From contig NZ_CP150300.1 in the NCBI RefSeq assembly GCF_037991315.1, forward strand, positions 2,852,001-2,916,000: DNA of 64,000 bases. The letters run 5' to 3'. The DNA is from Paenibacillus sp. FSL H8-0079 (lineage in GTDB: Bacteria > Bacillota > Bacilli > Paenibacillales > Paenibacillaceae). Below the pieces are notes generated by a model. It worked only from the letters and a program-made list of their open reading frames with translations. It made no database searches and had not been told where the DNA came from. Positions 1 to 9,218 of the stretch are shown here, one piece after another (position 1 is the stretch's first letter; each line of letters starts with the position of its first letter). The position numbers and the translations under genes are program-made.

Positions 1-1787
1 CCGAAGATGCAGCTTTCATTCTGAAGTTGAACGAAGTGAAGCCTAAAGAATGGCTGTTTCGGACATTGGCGGATGGAAGCAAGGTGATGACCTATGTGAT
101 TAAATTGCCATATGAGACACCTGGCGTGCCAACCATGGGTTATTTCTATATGGATGTAGGGGTGGAATATCTACAGACGGCGGCTTCCCGAATTTTGAGT
201 TCCCCGGCAGACCAGCTGTATATTTTTGATTCTTCGGGTAAAGAGCTGCTTCACACGGGGGAGTATAATGAGGCTCTCGGTGGTTTAATGCAGAATACCA
301 TTCACAACCGCCAAAGCGGAGAACAGATTATAGAAGGAGCGGAAGGCAAAGCCGTACTGTCTTATCTGGAGTCCGCGAACTCGCAGCAGGATTGGACGTA
401 TGCGATGTATCGTCCGATGAACTCATTTGTCCTGTCCTCTGAACAGTTGAAAAACAGTCTTGTAATTAGTTGCGGCGTAGTTGTTCTATTTGGTTTGCTA
501 CTATCGTTCTTTTTCTCCAAACAACTCTACATTCCGATAAAAAGACTGATGATGCAGATCAAAGGTTTACATACATCAAGTGCTGTCACGTCCTTAGGTA
601 ATGAGTATGCTTTTATAGGTAACACCTTCCATCTGATGGAAGAAAAGATCGTAAACCTCGAAACCCAAGCGAGAAAAAATGATTTGAAAAATCTCTTGCT
701 TGGCGTAAGCCTGGAGATCGAAGCGGAACAGTTCATCCAACCGGGATATCACTATTGCACCGTCTATCTCCGAATTCCAGAGGAAGGCAGTGCAGGTCTG
801 AAGATGCGTTATGAAAAGATGAATCGGTCTTTACACAGTAATTTCGTTCCATTGAATGAAAATGAGGCGGCTATCATTTATTGTATTTCTCCTGATGAAC
901 AGGACGCAGAGAAGCATATTATGGCCGATTTGCAGGAGGCTCAGCATTCTAATGAGCATGGTTCCCGGTTTGGAGCGGCTATTGGGAGCAGGGTAGACCA
1001 CCCAGAAGCGCTCGCCGATTCTTATCAGATGGCCAAGCAGGCAAGCAGATATCATTTTTTATATGGAAAGGATTCAATCGTTGCGTATTCCAGAGTACTG
1101 GAGATGAGTACGGCGCCTTATCTGTTTCAATACGATCATTTCAAAAATGCACTACAGGCAGGAGATCAGGAGGCGGTTGCTGATTTCATTAATCATTTTC
1201 TGGAGATTCTTCAGGATGGTCATATGCAGATCGAGACTGCAGAACTCGCTGTGCTGCAATTAATAATGCAATTGTATCAATCGGTGCTTGAGTTGAAGTT
1301 ACAGCACTTTCTGCCGCATTCCAATATTTTTGATGAATTGAAAAAGGATACGCTGATCGAGACGGTCGAAGGAATTCGCAGGCTGTGCATGCAGATTACC
1401 GAACATTTGAAGTATGCGGGTAACCATGCTCACACGGATGTGATTCGTACGTTGAAGGTATATATTGCAGAGCATTTGCATGAAGAGTTATCCCTGCAAA
1501 TCCTCTCGAAGGAGGTTTCACTGGCCCCTGCTTATATTTCTACACTTTTCAGTGAAGGGACCAAAGAATCTTTTACGGAATATGTAACCCGGCTGCGGCT
1601 GGAAAAAGCTGCGGATCTGCTGCGTGATCAACCACGGCTCTCGGTGTCGGTTATTGCAACGCAAGTCGGATACCGGAATCCTCAGTATTTTCACAGCAAA
1701 TTCAAATCACGCTACGGCGTAACGCCTGTGCAATATCGGAATTCACAGCTGGCAGCGCTGGATTCATTATCTCTGGATAAGGAATAG
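1..1787 (+). CDS. Membrane-anchored AraC-family transcriptional regulator (5' truncated)
   Basis: The reading frame is open from base 3 through a stop at 1787, so the start lies left of the window. The visible protein has an extracytoplasmic sensor region, then one clear membrane helix near VISCGVVVLFGLLLSFFFSK (coded at about 465-525), a cytoplasmic linker, and a C-terminal AraC double helix-turn-helix (about 1435-1760) ending in the typical VIATQVGYRNPQYFHSKFK recognition region. In Paenibacillus such sensor-AraC proteins usually sit beside, and control, carbohydrate ABC transporters; the LplB/YtcP-type transporter genes follow directly, so a role as a sugar-responsive activator is inferred. 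A strong terminator separates it from them. Confidence 0.88.
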   Translation, partial: EDAAFILKLNEVKPKEWLFRTLADGSKVMTYVIKLPYETPGVPTMGYFYMDVGVEYLQTAASRILSSPADQLYIFDSSGKELLHTGEYNEALGGLMQNTIHNRQSGEQIIEGAEGKAVLSYLESANSQQDWTYAMYRPMNSFVLSSEQLKNSLVISCGVVVLFGLLLSFFFSKQLYIPIKRLMMQIKGLHTSSAVTSLGNEYAFIGNTFHLMEEKIVNLETQARKNDLKNLLLGVSLEIEAEQFIQPGYHYCTVYLRIPEEGSAGLKMRYEKMNRSLHSNFVPLNENEAAIIYCISPDEQDAEKHIMADLQEAQHSNEHGSRFGAAIGSRVDHPEALADSYQMAKQASRYHFLYGKDSIVAYSRVLEMSTAPYLFQYDHFKNALQAGDQEAVADFINHFLEILQDGHMQIETAELAVLQLIMQLYQSVLELKLQHFLPHSNIFDELKKDTLIETVEGIRRLCMQITEHLKYAGNHAHTDVIRTLKVYIAEHLHEELSLQILSKEVSLAPAYISTLFSEGTKESFTEYVTRLRLEKAADLLRDQPRLSVSVIATQVGYRNPQYFHSKFKSRYGVTPVQYRNSQLAALDSLSLDKE

Positions 1788-1822
1788 CAGAAGCAAGTAT
1801 GGAGCTAGAAGGTAAGGTGCAT

Positions 1823-1877
1823 ATGACTGTTGTTTGGAGCATCTAACGAATGTTACCCAAGCAGCGGTCATTTTTTT
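1823..1877 (+). terminator. Rho-independent terminator after the AraC regulator
   Basis: A 15-bp stem (1823-1837 with 1857-1871, three G-T wobbles) is followed by a run of seven T. It isolates the regulator from the transporter operon. Confidence 0.85.
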
Positions 1878-1935
1878 ATGAATTCGTTAGATTTTATAAG
1901 AAACCGTGAAAGAATTTATAAAGAATTGAATGAAC

Positions 1936-1964
1936 TTGCAATAGAAAAAGCGCTTACATAATTC
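1936..1964 (+). promoter_or_regulatory. Probable promoter of the sugar ABC operon with a cre-like site
   Basis: TTGCAA at 1936-1941 could serve as -35, with TAATTC (1959, 17-bp spacing) or CATAAT (1957, 15 bp) as -10. Inside it, 1945-1958 reads AAAAAGCGCTTACA, which matches 12 of 14 positions of the CcpA cre consensus (TGWAANCGNTNWCA), failing at the first two. Carbon catabolite control of a sugar importer is plausible, but the site was only judged by eye. Confidence 0.4.
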
Positions 1965-2018
1965 TAAGATTGATGTGTGGCTTGAGGAATTTTGGATGGT
2001 TGGAAAGGAGCAGTTATT

Positions 2019-2993
2019 ATGAACCCGGTGCACAATCCGGAAGTGGATGGCAAAAAGAATATATTCCATGAACAGCCGTCAAAATGGGCAGCAACCTGGA
2101 GGGAATACAAGAAGTGCAGATATCTGTTTCTGCTGCTTGCTCCGGTAATGATTTGGTACGCGGTCTTTGCATACGGCCCAATGTACGGTATTCAACTGGC
2201 TTTCAAAGATTTCAGGATCATGGATGGAATCTGGGGCAGTCCCTGGGTGGGATTCAAGCATTTCGAGTTTTTGTTCTTTCAATCTCCTGACTTCTTAATG
2301 ATTCTGAAGAATACGATCATCATTAGTTTTTTGCATATTCTGTTTGGATTCCCGGCGCCTATTATACTCGCGCTACTGATCAATGAGATCCGGTCAGGTG
2401 CCTTCAAAAGGGTAGCACAGTCGCTGACCTATCTGCCGCATTTTTTCTCCTGGGTCATTCTCTCGGGGATATTGATTACACTGCTGTCTCCATCGTCTGG
2501 AGTAGTCAATTATTTGCTCCAGCTTGTGGGATTGGAGTCGGTTTATTTTCTGGGAGATCCGAATCATTTCCGGTCAACTCTGGTCATTTCGGCGATCTGG
2601 AAAGAAGTTGGCTGGGGCACGATTATCTATCTGGCCGCACTTGCGGGTGTACAACCCGAGATGTATGAAGCTGCCGTGATGGACGGAGCGAGTCGCTGGA
2701 GGCAGACCCTCAGTATTACACTTCCGACAATTATGCCGGTCATCGTACTGATGTTTATTCTGCGCATTGGCAATGTACTGGATGCCGGCTTTGATCAGAT
2801 TTTGAACCTGTACTCACCTGCGACTTATAGTGTGGCGGATATTCTGGACACCTATGTTTATAGGGTAGGCTTGCAAAATTTTCAGTTCAGCCTGACGACA
2901 GCGGTCGGTCTGTTCAAAAATGTGATTGCTTTTGCGCTGGTACTTGCAACGAACTATATGGCTAAAAGGTTTGGACAGCAGGGGCTCTTTTAA
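2019..2993 (+). CDS. Carbohydrate ABC transporter permease, LplB family
   Basis: Inner permease subunit of a binding-protein-dependent sugar importer. The 324-residue protein has about six membrane helices. The EAA loop is visible as AAVMDGASRWRQTLSITLP, the contact site for the ATPase. ATG 2019 is chosen over the in-frame TTG 1992 because AAAGGAG (2004-2010) lies 8 nt upstream of it. First gene of the operon 2019-7091. No ATPase gene is present here; Paenibacillus transporters of this type generally share a housekeeping MsmX-like ATPase encoded elsewhere (known for the family, inferred here). Confidence 0.92.
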   Translation: MNPVHNPEVDGKKNIFHEQPSKWAATWREYKKCRYLFLLLAPVMIWYAVFAYGPMYGIQLAFKDFRIMDGIWGSPWVGFKHFEFLFFQSPDFLMILKNTIIISFLHILFGFPAPIILALLINEIRSGAFKRVAQSLTYLPHFFSWVILSGILITLLSPSSGVVNYLLQLVGLESVYFLGDPNHFRSTLVISAIWKEVGWGTIIYLAALAGVQPEMYEAAVMDGASRWRQTLSITLPTIMPVIVLMFILRIGNVLDAGFDQILNLYSPATYSVADILDTYVYRVGLQNFQFSLTTAVGLFKNVIAFALVLATNYMAKRFGQQGLF

Positions 2994-3022
2994 ACAGAAT
3001 AACCAGATTGGAGGACAAGGCA

Positions 3023-3895
3023 GTGAAGCATAGCAGGGGCAGTAATCTTTTTCAGGGTTGTTTGATTACGTTCATGATTATTTTGTGTATTGTCATGCTG
3101 TATCCGTTTGTTCATATGCTTGCGATCTCGTTCAGTACACCGGCAGAAGCATTGAGATTGGGTATCCATCTATATCCACAGCAGGTTTCATTTTTTGCTT
3201 GGCAGAAGGTACTGGGTAATCAGGATATCTGGATGGGGTTTGGCAACACCGTTTTTCGTACCGTGGTGGGGACCGTGTGCTCGATCCTGTTTATGTCGTT
3301 TGGAGCATATCCGCTATCCCGTAAATACTTGCCGCATCGCAATGTGTATACGATGTTAATTGTGTTCACGATGTTCTTTAGCGGGGGGATGATTCCTTCC
3401 TACTTTCTGATCAAATCGCTTGGGCTGCTGGATTCGCGACTGGTGTACATTATCCCGGGATTGATCAGTACGTTTTCCATGCTGATTCTGCGTAATTTCT
3501 TTCAGAACATACCTGATGAGCTGGAGGATTCGGCCAAAATCGATGGGGCAAACGATTTGCGTATTCTGTTTCAGCTGGTTCTCCCGTTATCGATGCCTGT
3601 TATCGCCACATTGTCGCTATGGTCTGCGGTAGGACATTGGAATGCCTGGTTTGACGCGGTGTTATACATCCAGGACCCTTCCAAGCAAGTGCTTCAGACG
3701 TTCCTGCGGCGAGTAGTCATCACGGGAGAAAATCTATCCATGTTCGCGGCAGACGTTAAGGGCTCAGAATTGGGTTATCAGGAACCGATCAAAGCCGCTA
3801 CACTGATGTTCACGGCACTGCCCATTATTATTGTGTATCCATTTCTGCAAAAGTACTTCGTAAAAGGAACGATGGTAGGCTCGCTCAAAGGGTAA
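3023..3895 (+). CDS. Carbohydrate ABC transporter permease, YtcP family
   Basis: Second permease subunit, 290 residues with about six membrane helices and the EAA loop SAKIDGANDLRILFQLVLPL. It should form the membrane heterodimer with the LplB-type protein encoded just upstream (29-nt gap). GTG 3023 is preferred over the in-frame TTG 3008 because the ribosome site GGAGG (3010-3014) lies 8 nt before it and would overlap the TTG. The C-terminus ends FVKGTMVGSLKG, the usual ending of this family. Confidence 0.92.
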   Translation: MKHSRGSNLFQGCLITFMIILCIVMLYPFVHMLAISFSTPAEALRLGIHLYPQQVSFFAWQKVLGNQDIWMGFGNTVFRTVVGTVCSILFMSFGAYPLSRKYLPHRNVYTMLIVFTMFFSGGMIPSYFLIKSLGLLDSRLVYIIPGLISTFSMLILRNFFQNIPDELEDSAKIDGANDLRILFQLVLPLSMPVIATLSLWSAVGHWNAWFDAVLYIQDPSKQVLQTFLRRVVITGENLSMFAADVKGSELGYQEPIKAATLMFTALPIIIVYPFLQKYFVKGTMVGSLKG

Positions 3896-3973
3896 CACGG
3901 GTTCATTCAGGCTGCCTCAGGGTGTCTTGATTCACATATGCGAATTGTTAGATCAAAAGGGAGGAATTCAGAG

Positions 3974-5548
3974 ATGAGACAAAAGAAATTCATTACCGGT
4001 ATGCTGGGCCTAGTGGTATCGGCTTCATTACTCGTAAGCGGTTGCAGTGGTGGTACGATTACTGATAATAGCACTGGTGAAAGTTCAGATGGGGGTAATG
4101 AAAAGCCAATTGAGATTTCAATCGCAAACAACTGGAATATTCCCAAAGCCGATAACAATTACGTCCAGAAGTTTCTGGAGGAGAAATTCAATGTGAAGTT
4201 CAAGAATATCTCCTTCGAGACGGCAACCTGGAAAGAGCAATTTAACGTCATGCTGGCTTCCGGACAGATCCCGGACATTATCTCCGTAGACGGCACCGTA
4301 GGCGATGTGGTGCAATGGGCGGATCAAGGTATCCTTGCGAGTGTATCCCAAGAGGAGATCAAGCAATATATGCCTAAATACACGGCGGACGTGGAGAGCG
4401 TTGATCCAAATGCCTGGGACCCGGGTACATATAACGGCAAGAACTGGGGTGTTCCCAAGGTATGGGGGGAAGGTGCAACAGGTTTTATTCCCGCATATAA
4501 CGGACAATGGTTGAAGGCTATTGGCTACAATGAACCGCCAACGGATCTTACCGAGCTTGAGGATGTGCTGACCAAATTCATGAATAATGACCCGGACGGC
4601 AACGGTAAAAAGGATACTTATGGCTTGACCGGACGAGGCAAGGATGCCCAGGCACAACTGTTCAATACGGTGTTCGCAGCTTACGGAGTAGCACCGTACC
4701 AGTTCAAACTGGACGCGAATGGCAAAGTAACTTATGGCGCAATTACAGAGGAAGCGCGCAATGCGCTGAAGCTGTTAAATGAATGGTATAAGGCGGGCAT
4801 TATTGATCCTGAATTCATCACCGATGGCAATAGCGAGATTCAAACCAAATTTGTCAGTCTGCGTACCGGGATCATTGAAACCGGAATGTGGCACCATCTG
4901 TATGATGATGGATACTTTGGCCTGATCTCCAAGGATAAAGGCATTGAACTTGTTCCCGGTGTTCCGTTCGCTGGGCCGGACGGCAAGAAGTATGCGATGG
5001 CCAATGGAGCATTGCAGCCTCCATTGTTGTTTGGAGCACAGCTTGAGAAGGATGACGCCAAACGAATTAAAATTTTGCAAATTCTGGAGTATGTCACGAC
5101 GGATACGGAAGGCTACTTGACGACAGTGTTTGGGGAAAAAGGAAACTCCTATAACCTCGAAGGTGAATTGGCGGTCGTTACGGAAGCGGCAGCAGGTACG
5201 GAGTTAATGAGTGAACTGGGTGCAGGTTTCTATAATCCATTCGGTGCCAAAGTCAGCTCCATGATGAAGCATCACTATTCTCCTGAAAAGCTGGCTTTCA
5301 AAGAAAAGCTGACGAATGTGGAAAATGTAACTGTCTTGAGTGATCTGATACAGTCGACGGTGATGAAGACCAAAGCCCAATATGAGGCCATTTTGAACAC
5401 ACTACAGGCTCAATATTATATTAAAGCAATCTCTGGTGAAGCGAATACAGATAAAGATTTTGATGATTTCCGGTCACAGTGGCTGAACTCCGGGGGACAG
5501 TCGGAACTGGATGAGGCCCAACAGATTTACGAGGAACGCAGTAAATAA
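3974..5548 (+). CDS. Extracellular solute-binding lipoprotein (LplA-like)
   Basis: Sugar-capture lipoprotein for the two preceding permeases, 524 residues. It has a type II signal peptide (MRQKKF, hydrophobic core, lipobox LVSGC with the lipidated Cys at residue 24), then a bilobal binding-protein fold typical of the roughly 500-residue Paenibacillus and Bacillus LplA type. ATG 3974 is preferred over ATG 3938 because GGGAGG lies 9 nt before it and the lipobox is then at the right distance. The substrate cannot be read directly; the downstream GH28 enzyme suggests a pectin- or galacturonan-derived oligosaccharide. Confidence 0.92.
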   Translation: MRQKKFITGMLGLVVSASLLVSGCSGGTITDNSTGESSDGGNEKPIEISIANNWNIPKADNNYVQKFLEEKFNVKFKNISFETATWKEQFNVMLASGQIPDIISVDGTVGDVVQWADQGILASVSQEEIKQYMPKYTADVESVDPNAWDPGTYNGKNWGVPKVWGEGATGFIPAYNGQWLKAIGYNEPPTDLTELEDVLTKFMNNDPDGNGKKDTYGLTGRGKDAQAQLFNTVFAAYGVAPYQFKLDANGKVTYGAITEEARNALKLLNEWYKAGIIDPEFITDGNSEIQTKFVSLRTGIIETGMWHHLYDDGYFGLISKDKGIELVPGVPFAGPDGKKYAMANGALQPPLLFGAQLEKDDAKRIKILQILEYVTTDTEGYLTTVFGEKGNSYNLEGELAVVTEAAAGTELMSELGAGFYNPFGAKVSSMMKHHYSPEKLAFKEKLTNVENVTVLSDLIQSTVMKTKAQYEAILNTLQAQYYIKAISGEANTDKDFDDFRSQWLNSGGQSELDEAQQIYEERSK

Positions 5549-5577
5549 AAATGACTTTCAGGGATGATGGCATGATC

Positions 5578-5616
5578 GTTAGCAGATGAACCTGGGAACG
5601 GTGCTCATCTGCTAAC
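5578..5616 (+). other. Intercistronic hairpin in the sugar operon
   Basis: Perfect 12-bp stem (GTTAGCAGATGA 5578-5589 with TCATCTGCTAAC 5605-5616) and a 15-nt loop, with no T run. It sits between the lipoprotein stop and the GH28 start. It is more likely an mRNA-processing or stabilising element that keeps binding-protein message in excess than a terminator. Confidence 0.6.
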
Positions 5617-5648
5617 CGTCTCATCTCTAGGTATGGAGGAGAACGGAT

Positions 5649-7091
5649 ATGCAGACTGTAAATACGCATTTAGTGGTTTATCCAGCCCCGACGGGTGCCG
5701 TAGTCAACCCGGACTTCACCGTGAATGTCCGCAAGCCACATGGGGAGTGGCAGCCCTTGTTCAGTTACAATGTGAAGGTCGATATGCATGATGTCCGCAA
5801 TGCATCGATGGTCACGTTCGATTGTAATGGGCCGGTGGAACTGGAGATTGTGAAAAATGAAGGGAGTGTTCAGACTGCAGTCATCCGCCCAATCTCAACA
5901 GGATTAAGCTGTGAGTTGGAAGCAAACCGTATATTGCTTCGTCTGGACGGTCCACAGCAACTATCCCTGGAAGTGGACGGAGACCGATTCCACAATCTGC
6001 ACATCTTTGCTAATCCGCTGGAGCAGGATGTCCCGCTGGTTTCAGATGATGGTGTCCTGCCGCTTGAACCGGGTATGCATGACACGGCAGATATTCTGGG
6101 GAACTTGGCAGCTGTGAGTTCAGCAGTGAAACACAAAGTGATATATTTTCAACCCGGTATCCATCATTTCGATACATCTCGTTTAGAAGTACCTTCGAAT
6201 ACAATGATCTATATCGCCGGTGGCGCAGTCATCTGTGGGGGCTTTATTTGCAGTCACGTGGAGGACGTGGTCATTCGTGGCAGAGGAATTCTGTATTTGT
6301 CCGATTTTGAGAAAACGACCTTTTATCGTGGGGTAGAAATCAGTTACGCCCGAAACATATCCATTGAAGGCATCACGGTTATTGATCCGCCCCATTATAC
6401 AGTCCTGATTGGTCAATCGGAGTCTATAGATATTTGCAATATAAAAACGTTTAGTACACGTGGCTGGTCGGATGGCATTGACATGATGGCCTGTTCAGAT
6501 GTGAACATCGACAGTGTATTTCTGCGTACTTCTGATGACTGTATTGCGATCTATGCTTCAAGGGATGAATATCGAGGTGATACCCGGAGGGTTCGTGTTA
6601 CCCGTTCGATCTTGTGGGCAGATGTAGCGCACCCAGCCAATATAGGCACACATGGCAACTATGAAGGAGATGGAGATGTGATTGAGGATATTATATTCAG
6701 CAATATTGATATCCTCGAGCATCACGAACCACAGCCGGATTACTGGGGATGTCTTGCGATCAATGCCGGAGACAACAACACGGTACAGAACGTAGTGTAT
6801 GAGAATATCCGCATTGAACCGTTCGAATTGGGTGAACTGTTCAATGTGAGAGTGCTGCAAAATGCAAAATACAATCCTGCTCCGGGGAAACAGATCCGGG
6901 ATATTCTTTTCAAAAATATTACGTATAACGGAAGTTGTCTGAATCCATCCCATATCGAAGGCTACGATGAAGCGCGGAAGGTAGAGAACGTGAGATTTGA
7001 GAATGTAACTGTTAATGGGGAACATTTCTCTATGGAGAGAGATGTTATTCTCGGACCTCATACCAATGAAGTGGCAGTGAAACCAACATAA
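5649..7091 (+). CDS. Glycoside hydrolase family 28-like right-handed beta-helix protein
   Basis: 480 residues without a signal peptide, so probably cytoplasmic. The N-terminal 150 residues look like a beta-sandwich; from about residue 165 the sequence turns into a parallel beta-helix with repeated N-x-x-I/V rungs. GH28-like active-site motifs are visible in order: DGID (near residue 279), SDDC (near 299) and NIGTHG in place of the G-H-G motif. The position after the lipoprotein gene suggests intracellular hydrolysis of imported galacturonides or related oligosaccharides. The ribosome site GGAGGAG precedes ATG 5649. Exact specificity is unknown; a dextranase-like beta-helix hydrolase is the alternative. 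Confidence 0.75.
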   Translation: MQTVNTHLVVYPAPTGAVVNPDFTVNVRKPHGEWQPLFSYNVKVDMHDVRNASMVTFDCNGPVELEIVKNEGSVQTAVIRPISTGLSCELEANRILLRLDGPQQLSLEVDGDRFHNLHIFANPLEQDVPLVSDDGVLPLEPGMHDTADILGNLAAVSSAVKHKVIYFQPGIHHFDTSRLEVPSNTMIYIAGGAVICGGFICSHVEDVVIRGRGILYLSDFEKTTFYRGVEISYARNISIEGITVIDPPHYTVLIGQSESIDICNIKTFSTRGWSDGIDMMACSDVNIDSVFLRTSDDCIAIYASRDEYRGDTRRVRVTRSILWADVAHPANIGTHGNYEGDGDVIEDIIFSNIDILEHHEPQPDYWGCLAINAGDNNTVQNVVYENIRIEPFELGELFNVRVLQNAKYNPAPGKQIRDILFKNITYNGSCLNPSHIEGYDEARKVENVRFENVTVNGEHFSMERDVILGPHTNEVAVKPT

Positions 7092-7190
7092 GTGTGATTT
7101 TGAACTGTCCAATGGAGCATTCGCACCCTTATCCGCTCACGGGGAAAATAAGCAAGCGACCCCAAAGGACAAGAATATCGTCGCTTAAGA

Positions 7191-7215
7191 AGTCGCCTGA
7201 ATGGTGGCTTTTTTT
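7191..7215 (+). terminator. Terminator of the sugar operon
   Basis: AGTCGCC (7191-7197), loop TGAAT, GGTGGCT (7203-7209) with two wobble pairs, followed by seven T. Confidence 0.75.
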
Positions 7216-7271
7216 GCTTTGGTAACCCAAGTGAGTTGGAACTGTAGAGTATATTGCTTACCTCTCAGCAT

Positions 7272-8384
7272 TTATATGGCCGTCTCATCCGACAGCTGGA
7301 AACGGGAAACGAAATACCAGATGAGCTCGCGACGTGAAGATACCTTGGTTTTGGCGAAAATGGATTTCAAATGATCCTGAACCGTATAGACAGAAATATG
7401 CATCGCGGCAGCAATCTCTTTGGAAGAATAGCTACGCAGCACATAACCCAGTAGTTCCCGTTCTCGACTGGATAATCCATGGCTCTCGGCGAGCAAGGGC
7501 AGCAAATCCTGCGGCATCGCCTGCTCCAAACGAATAGCAATCTGATCCGGTCCCGCAAGCTGTTGCATAAGACTGGCATGAAGGATGAGATAACGCCCAT
7601 CCGGAAGTTGGATACAGACTTTGGAGGGCGAGTCGGGAGCGAGTTGACGATCGTCAGCCCGTTCTGCCCGATTCTTGCGCTGCAAGTGGGAACTCACTGC
7701 ACGTACCGGACGGGGCAGAATGTCTGGCCCTACATGTTCCAGCGTACGCAATTGGGACAGCCAATATTGAGCCGGGGCGTTCAGCGATAAGAGCTGGAAC
7801 GTGTCCGAGGTAATCAAAATTCCGGGTTCATCAGGACTTTCACTCGTGATCTCATCCATGAGTGTCAGACTCGTGGACCGCAGCATGGATGCAATAGAAG
7901 TAGTCCAGCTCTGAATCAGCGACCGTTCCTCCTCTGTAAAAAAAGAATTCTCGGTCTTACGATACAGGGTCAGGTATCCCCAACAAGCGTCTCCACTGAC
8001 CAATACAGCGCGCAGTTCGTCACCGAACCCCGCTGGCTGAAGAATGTTGATATAACGTGGGCTTTGTTCAGGTTGTTCGTTCGTGCACGTATGAAGGGTA
8101 GCAGTATGTTCACCGCTGCGAATTAATTCAGCGTATTTATGTATGTCTTCTTCCATGTATTCATTGATGAATAACCGATCATGAATGGCTTCAATGCCAT
8201 CTTCCGTCACAGCTCCTGTGGAGAGAAGAGTCAGAGGATCAACGGTGGTGAAACAGTATGCGTCATAAGGGACCGCCGAATGGATCTGCTTCAGAACAGC
8301 TTCCCGGTAGGTACGCGAGGTCCAGGTTCCTTTTTCAAGAGAAGTGATAAGTCTGTGGTTCCGATCAATACGTGATGTCAACAA
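7272..8384 (-). CDS. LuxR-type HTH transcriptional regulator
   Basis: About 370 residues. The last 65 contain a LuxR/GerE DNA-binding domain (LSSRERELLGYVLRSYSSKE, then MHISVYTVQDHLKSIFAKTK). The middle resembles a GAF/PAS-like sensory region. A longer frame reaches 8519 but would overrun the divergent gene at 8511. TTG 8384 (or 8381) is preceded by AGAGGAG at 5-8 nt and is the better start. It is transcribed divergently from the methyltransferase gene and may regulate it. Confidence 0.82.
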   Translation of the reverse strand: MLTSRIDRNHRLITSLEKGTWTSRTYREAVLKQIHSAVPYDAYCFTTVDPLTLLSTGAVTEDGIEAIHDRLFINEYMEEDIHKYAELIRSGEHTATLHTCTNEQPEQSPRYINILQPAGFGDELRAVLVSGDACWGYLTLYRKTENSFFTEEERSLIQSWTTSIASMLRSTSLTLMDEITSESPDEPGILITSDTFQLLSLNAPAQYWLSQLRTLEHVGPDILPRPVRAVSSHLQRKNRAERADDRQLAPDSPSKVCIQLPDGRYLILHASLMQQLAGPDQIAIRLEQAMPQDLLPLLAESHGLSSRERELLGYVLRSYSSKEIAAAMHISVYTVQDHLKSIFAKTKVSSRRELIWYFVSRFQLSDETAI

Positions 8385-8425
8385 GATATCTCCTCTCGCT
8401 ATGCGTATATCCCAATGTTCTGGGA

Positions 8426-8477
8426 TTGTAGGTTCGGCGTATCCTTCTATAATGAAATTAGACGAACAGCGAGTCAA
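8426..8477. promoter_or_regulatory. Face-to-face promoters sharing one -10 hexamer
   Basis: Plus strand: TTGTAG (8426-8431), 16 bp, TATAAT (8448-8453), reading towards 8511. Minus strand: TTGACT (8477-8472), 18 bp, ATTATA (8453-8448), reading towards 8384. The same six base pairs would serve both directions, so the two promoters should exclude each other. Confidence 0.5.
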
Positions 8478-8510
8478 GTCTAACTTCAATTCAAGAGGAG
8501 TGTAGTATCC

Positions 8511-9218
8511 ATGAATCACAATCCATCACCCATGAGCTGGGAAACGGCAGATGTACATCGCTACGAACAATCGATAGCCCTGAAGATTCCGGGTTATTCT
8601 CATATGCATGATCTAATGGAACGGCTGCTTGCAGCATCTGTTATGGATAACAACGATATTCATATACTTGTAGCCGGAGCGGGAGGGGGAAAAGAAATTG
8701 CTCTGCTTGGATCACGCCATACCGGGTGGACATTGACCGGAGTAGATCCTTCACAGCCCATGCTGCAACTTGCCGAGATCCGAGTCGCGGAAGCCGGCAT
8801 CGGTTCCAGAGTGAAGCTGCAATCTGTCACGGTTGAAGAATTACCAGAGGATATTTTATATGATGGGGCCACAAGCATGCTCATGTTACATTTTATTCAG
8901 GGGATGGAGGCCAAGAGAACGTTTCTGACCAGCCTCGCAGCGAGACTTAAACCGGGTGCACCACTGATCATTGCTGCTGTAAATGCCGATCTTCGTTCCC
9001 CTGCATATCCAGTGATGATGCAAGCTTGGAAGGATCACATGTTGAATGCAGGTGTTCTTCCTGAAGAGTGGGAGCGCTTTGCTGCTTCTTTGGGCCGTGA
9101 ATCCGATCCCATATCCTCTGAAGAGATGACTCAGCTACTGACCGAATGCGGTTTCTCACATATTACACGTTACTTCGGGGCGTTCTGGGTGGAGGGATAT
9201 TATGCAAGTCGGAACTAA
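8511..9218 (+). CDS. Class I SAM-dependent methyltransferase
   Basis: 235 residues. SAM-binding motif I is visible as ILVAGAGGGKEIALLG (near residue 47) and is followed by the acidic motif TGVDPSQPMLQLAE. It resembles the small-molecule methyltransferase fold, with no substrate domain that would name the acceptor. AGAGGAG lies about 11 nt before ATG 8511. Its last 17 bases overlap the start of the next gene, so the two are translationally coupled. Confidence 0.85.
   Translation: MNHNPSPMSWETADVHRYEQSIALKIPGYSHMHDLMERLLAASVMDNNDIHILVAGAGGGKEIALLGSRHTGWTLTGVDPSQPMLQLAEIRVAEAGIGSRVKLQSVTVEELPEDILYDGATSMLMLHFIQGMEAKRTFLTSLAARLKPGAPLIIAAVNADLRSPAYPVMMQAWKDHMLNAGVLPEEWERFAASLGRESDPISSEEMTQLLTECGFSHITRYFGAFWVEGYYASRN

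Noticed and set aside
4118..4657. 179-codon minus-strand frame inside the solute-binding lipoprotein gene
   Set aside because: It lies wholly within a clear gene, has no recognisable domain, and is a by-product of that gene's codon usage; the same holds for the other long antisense frames.
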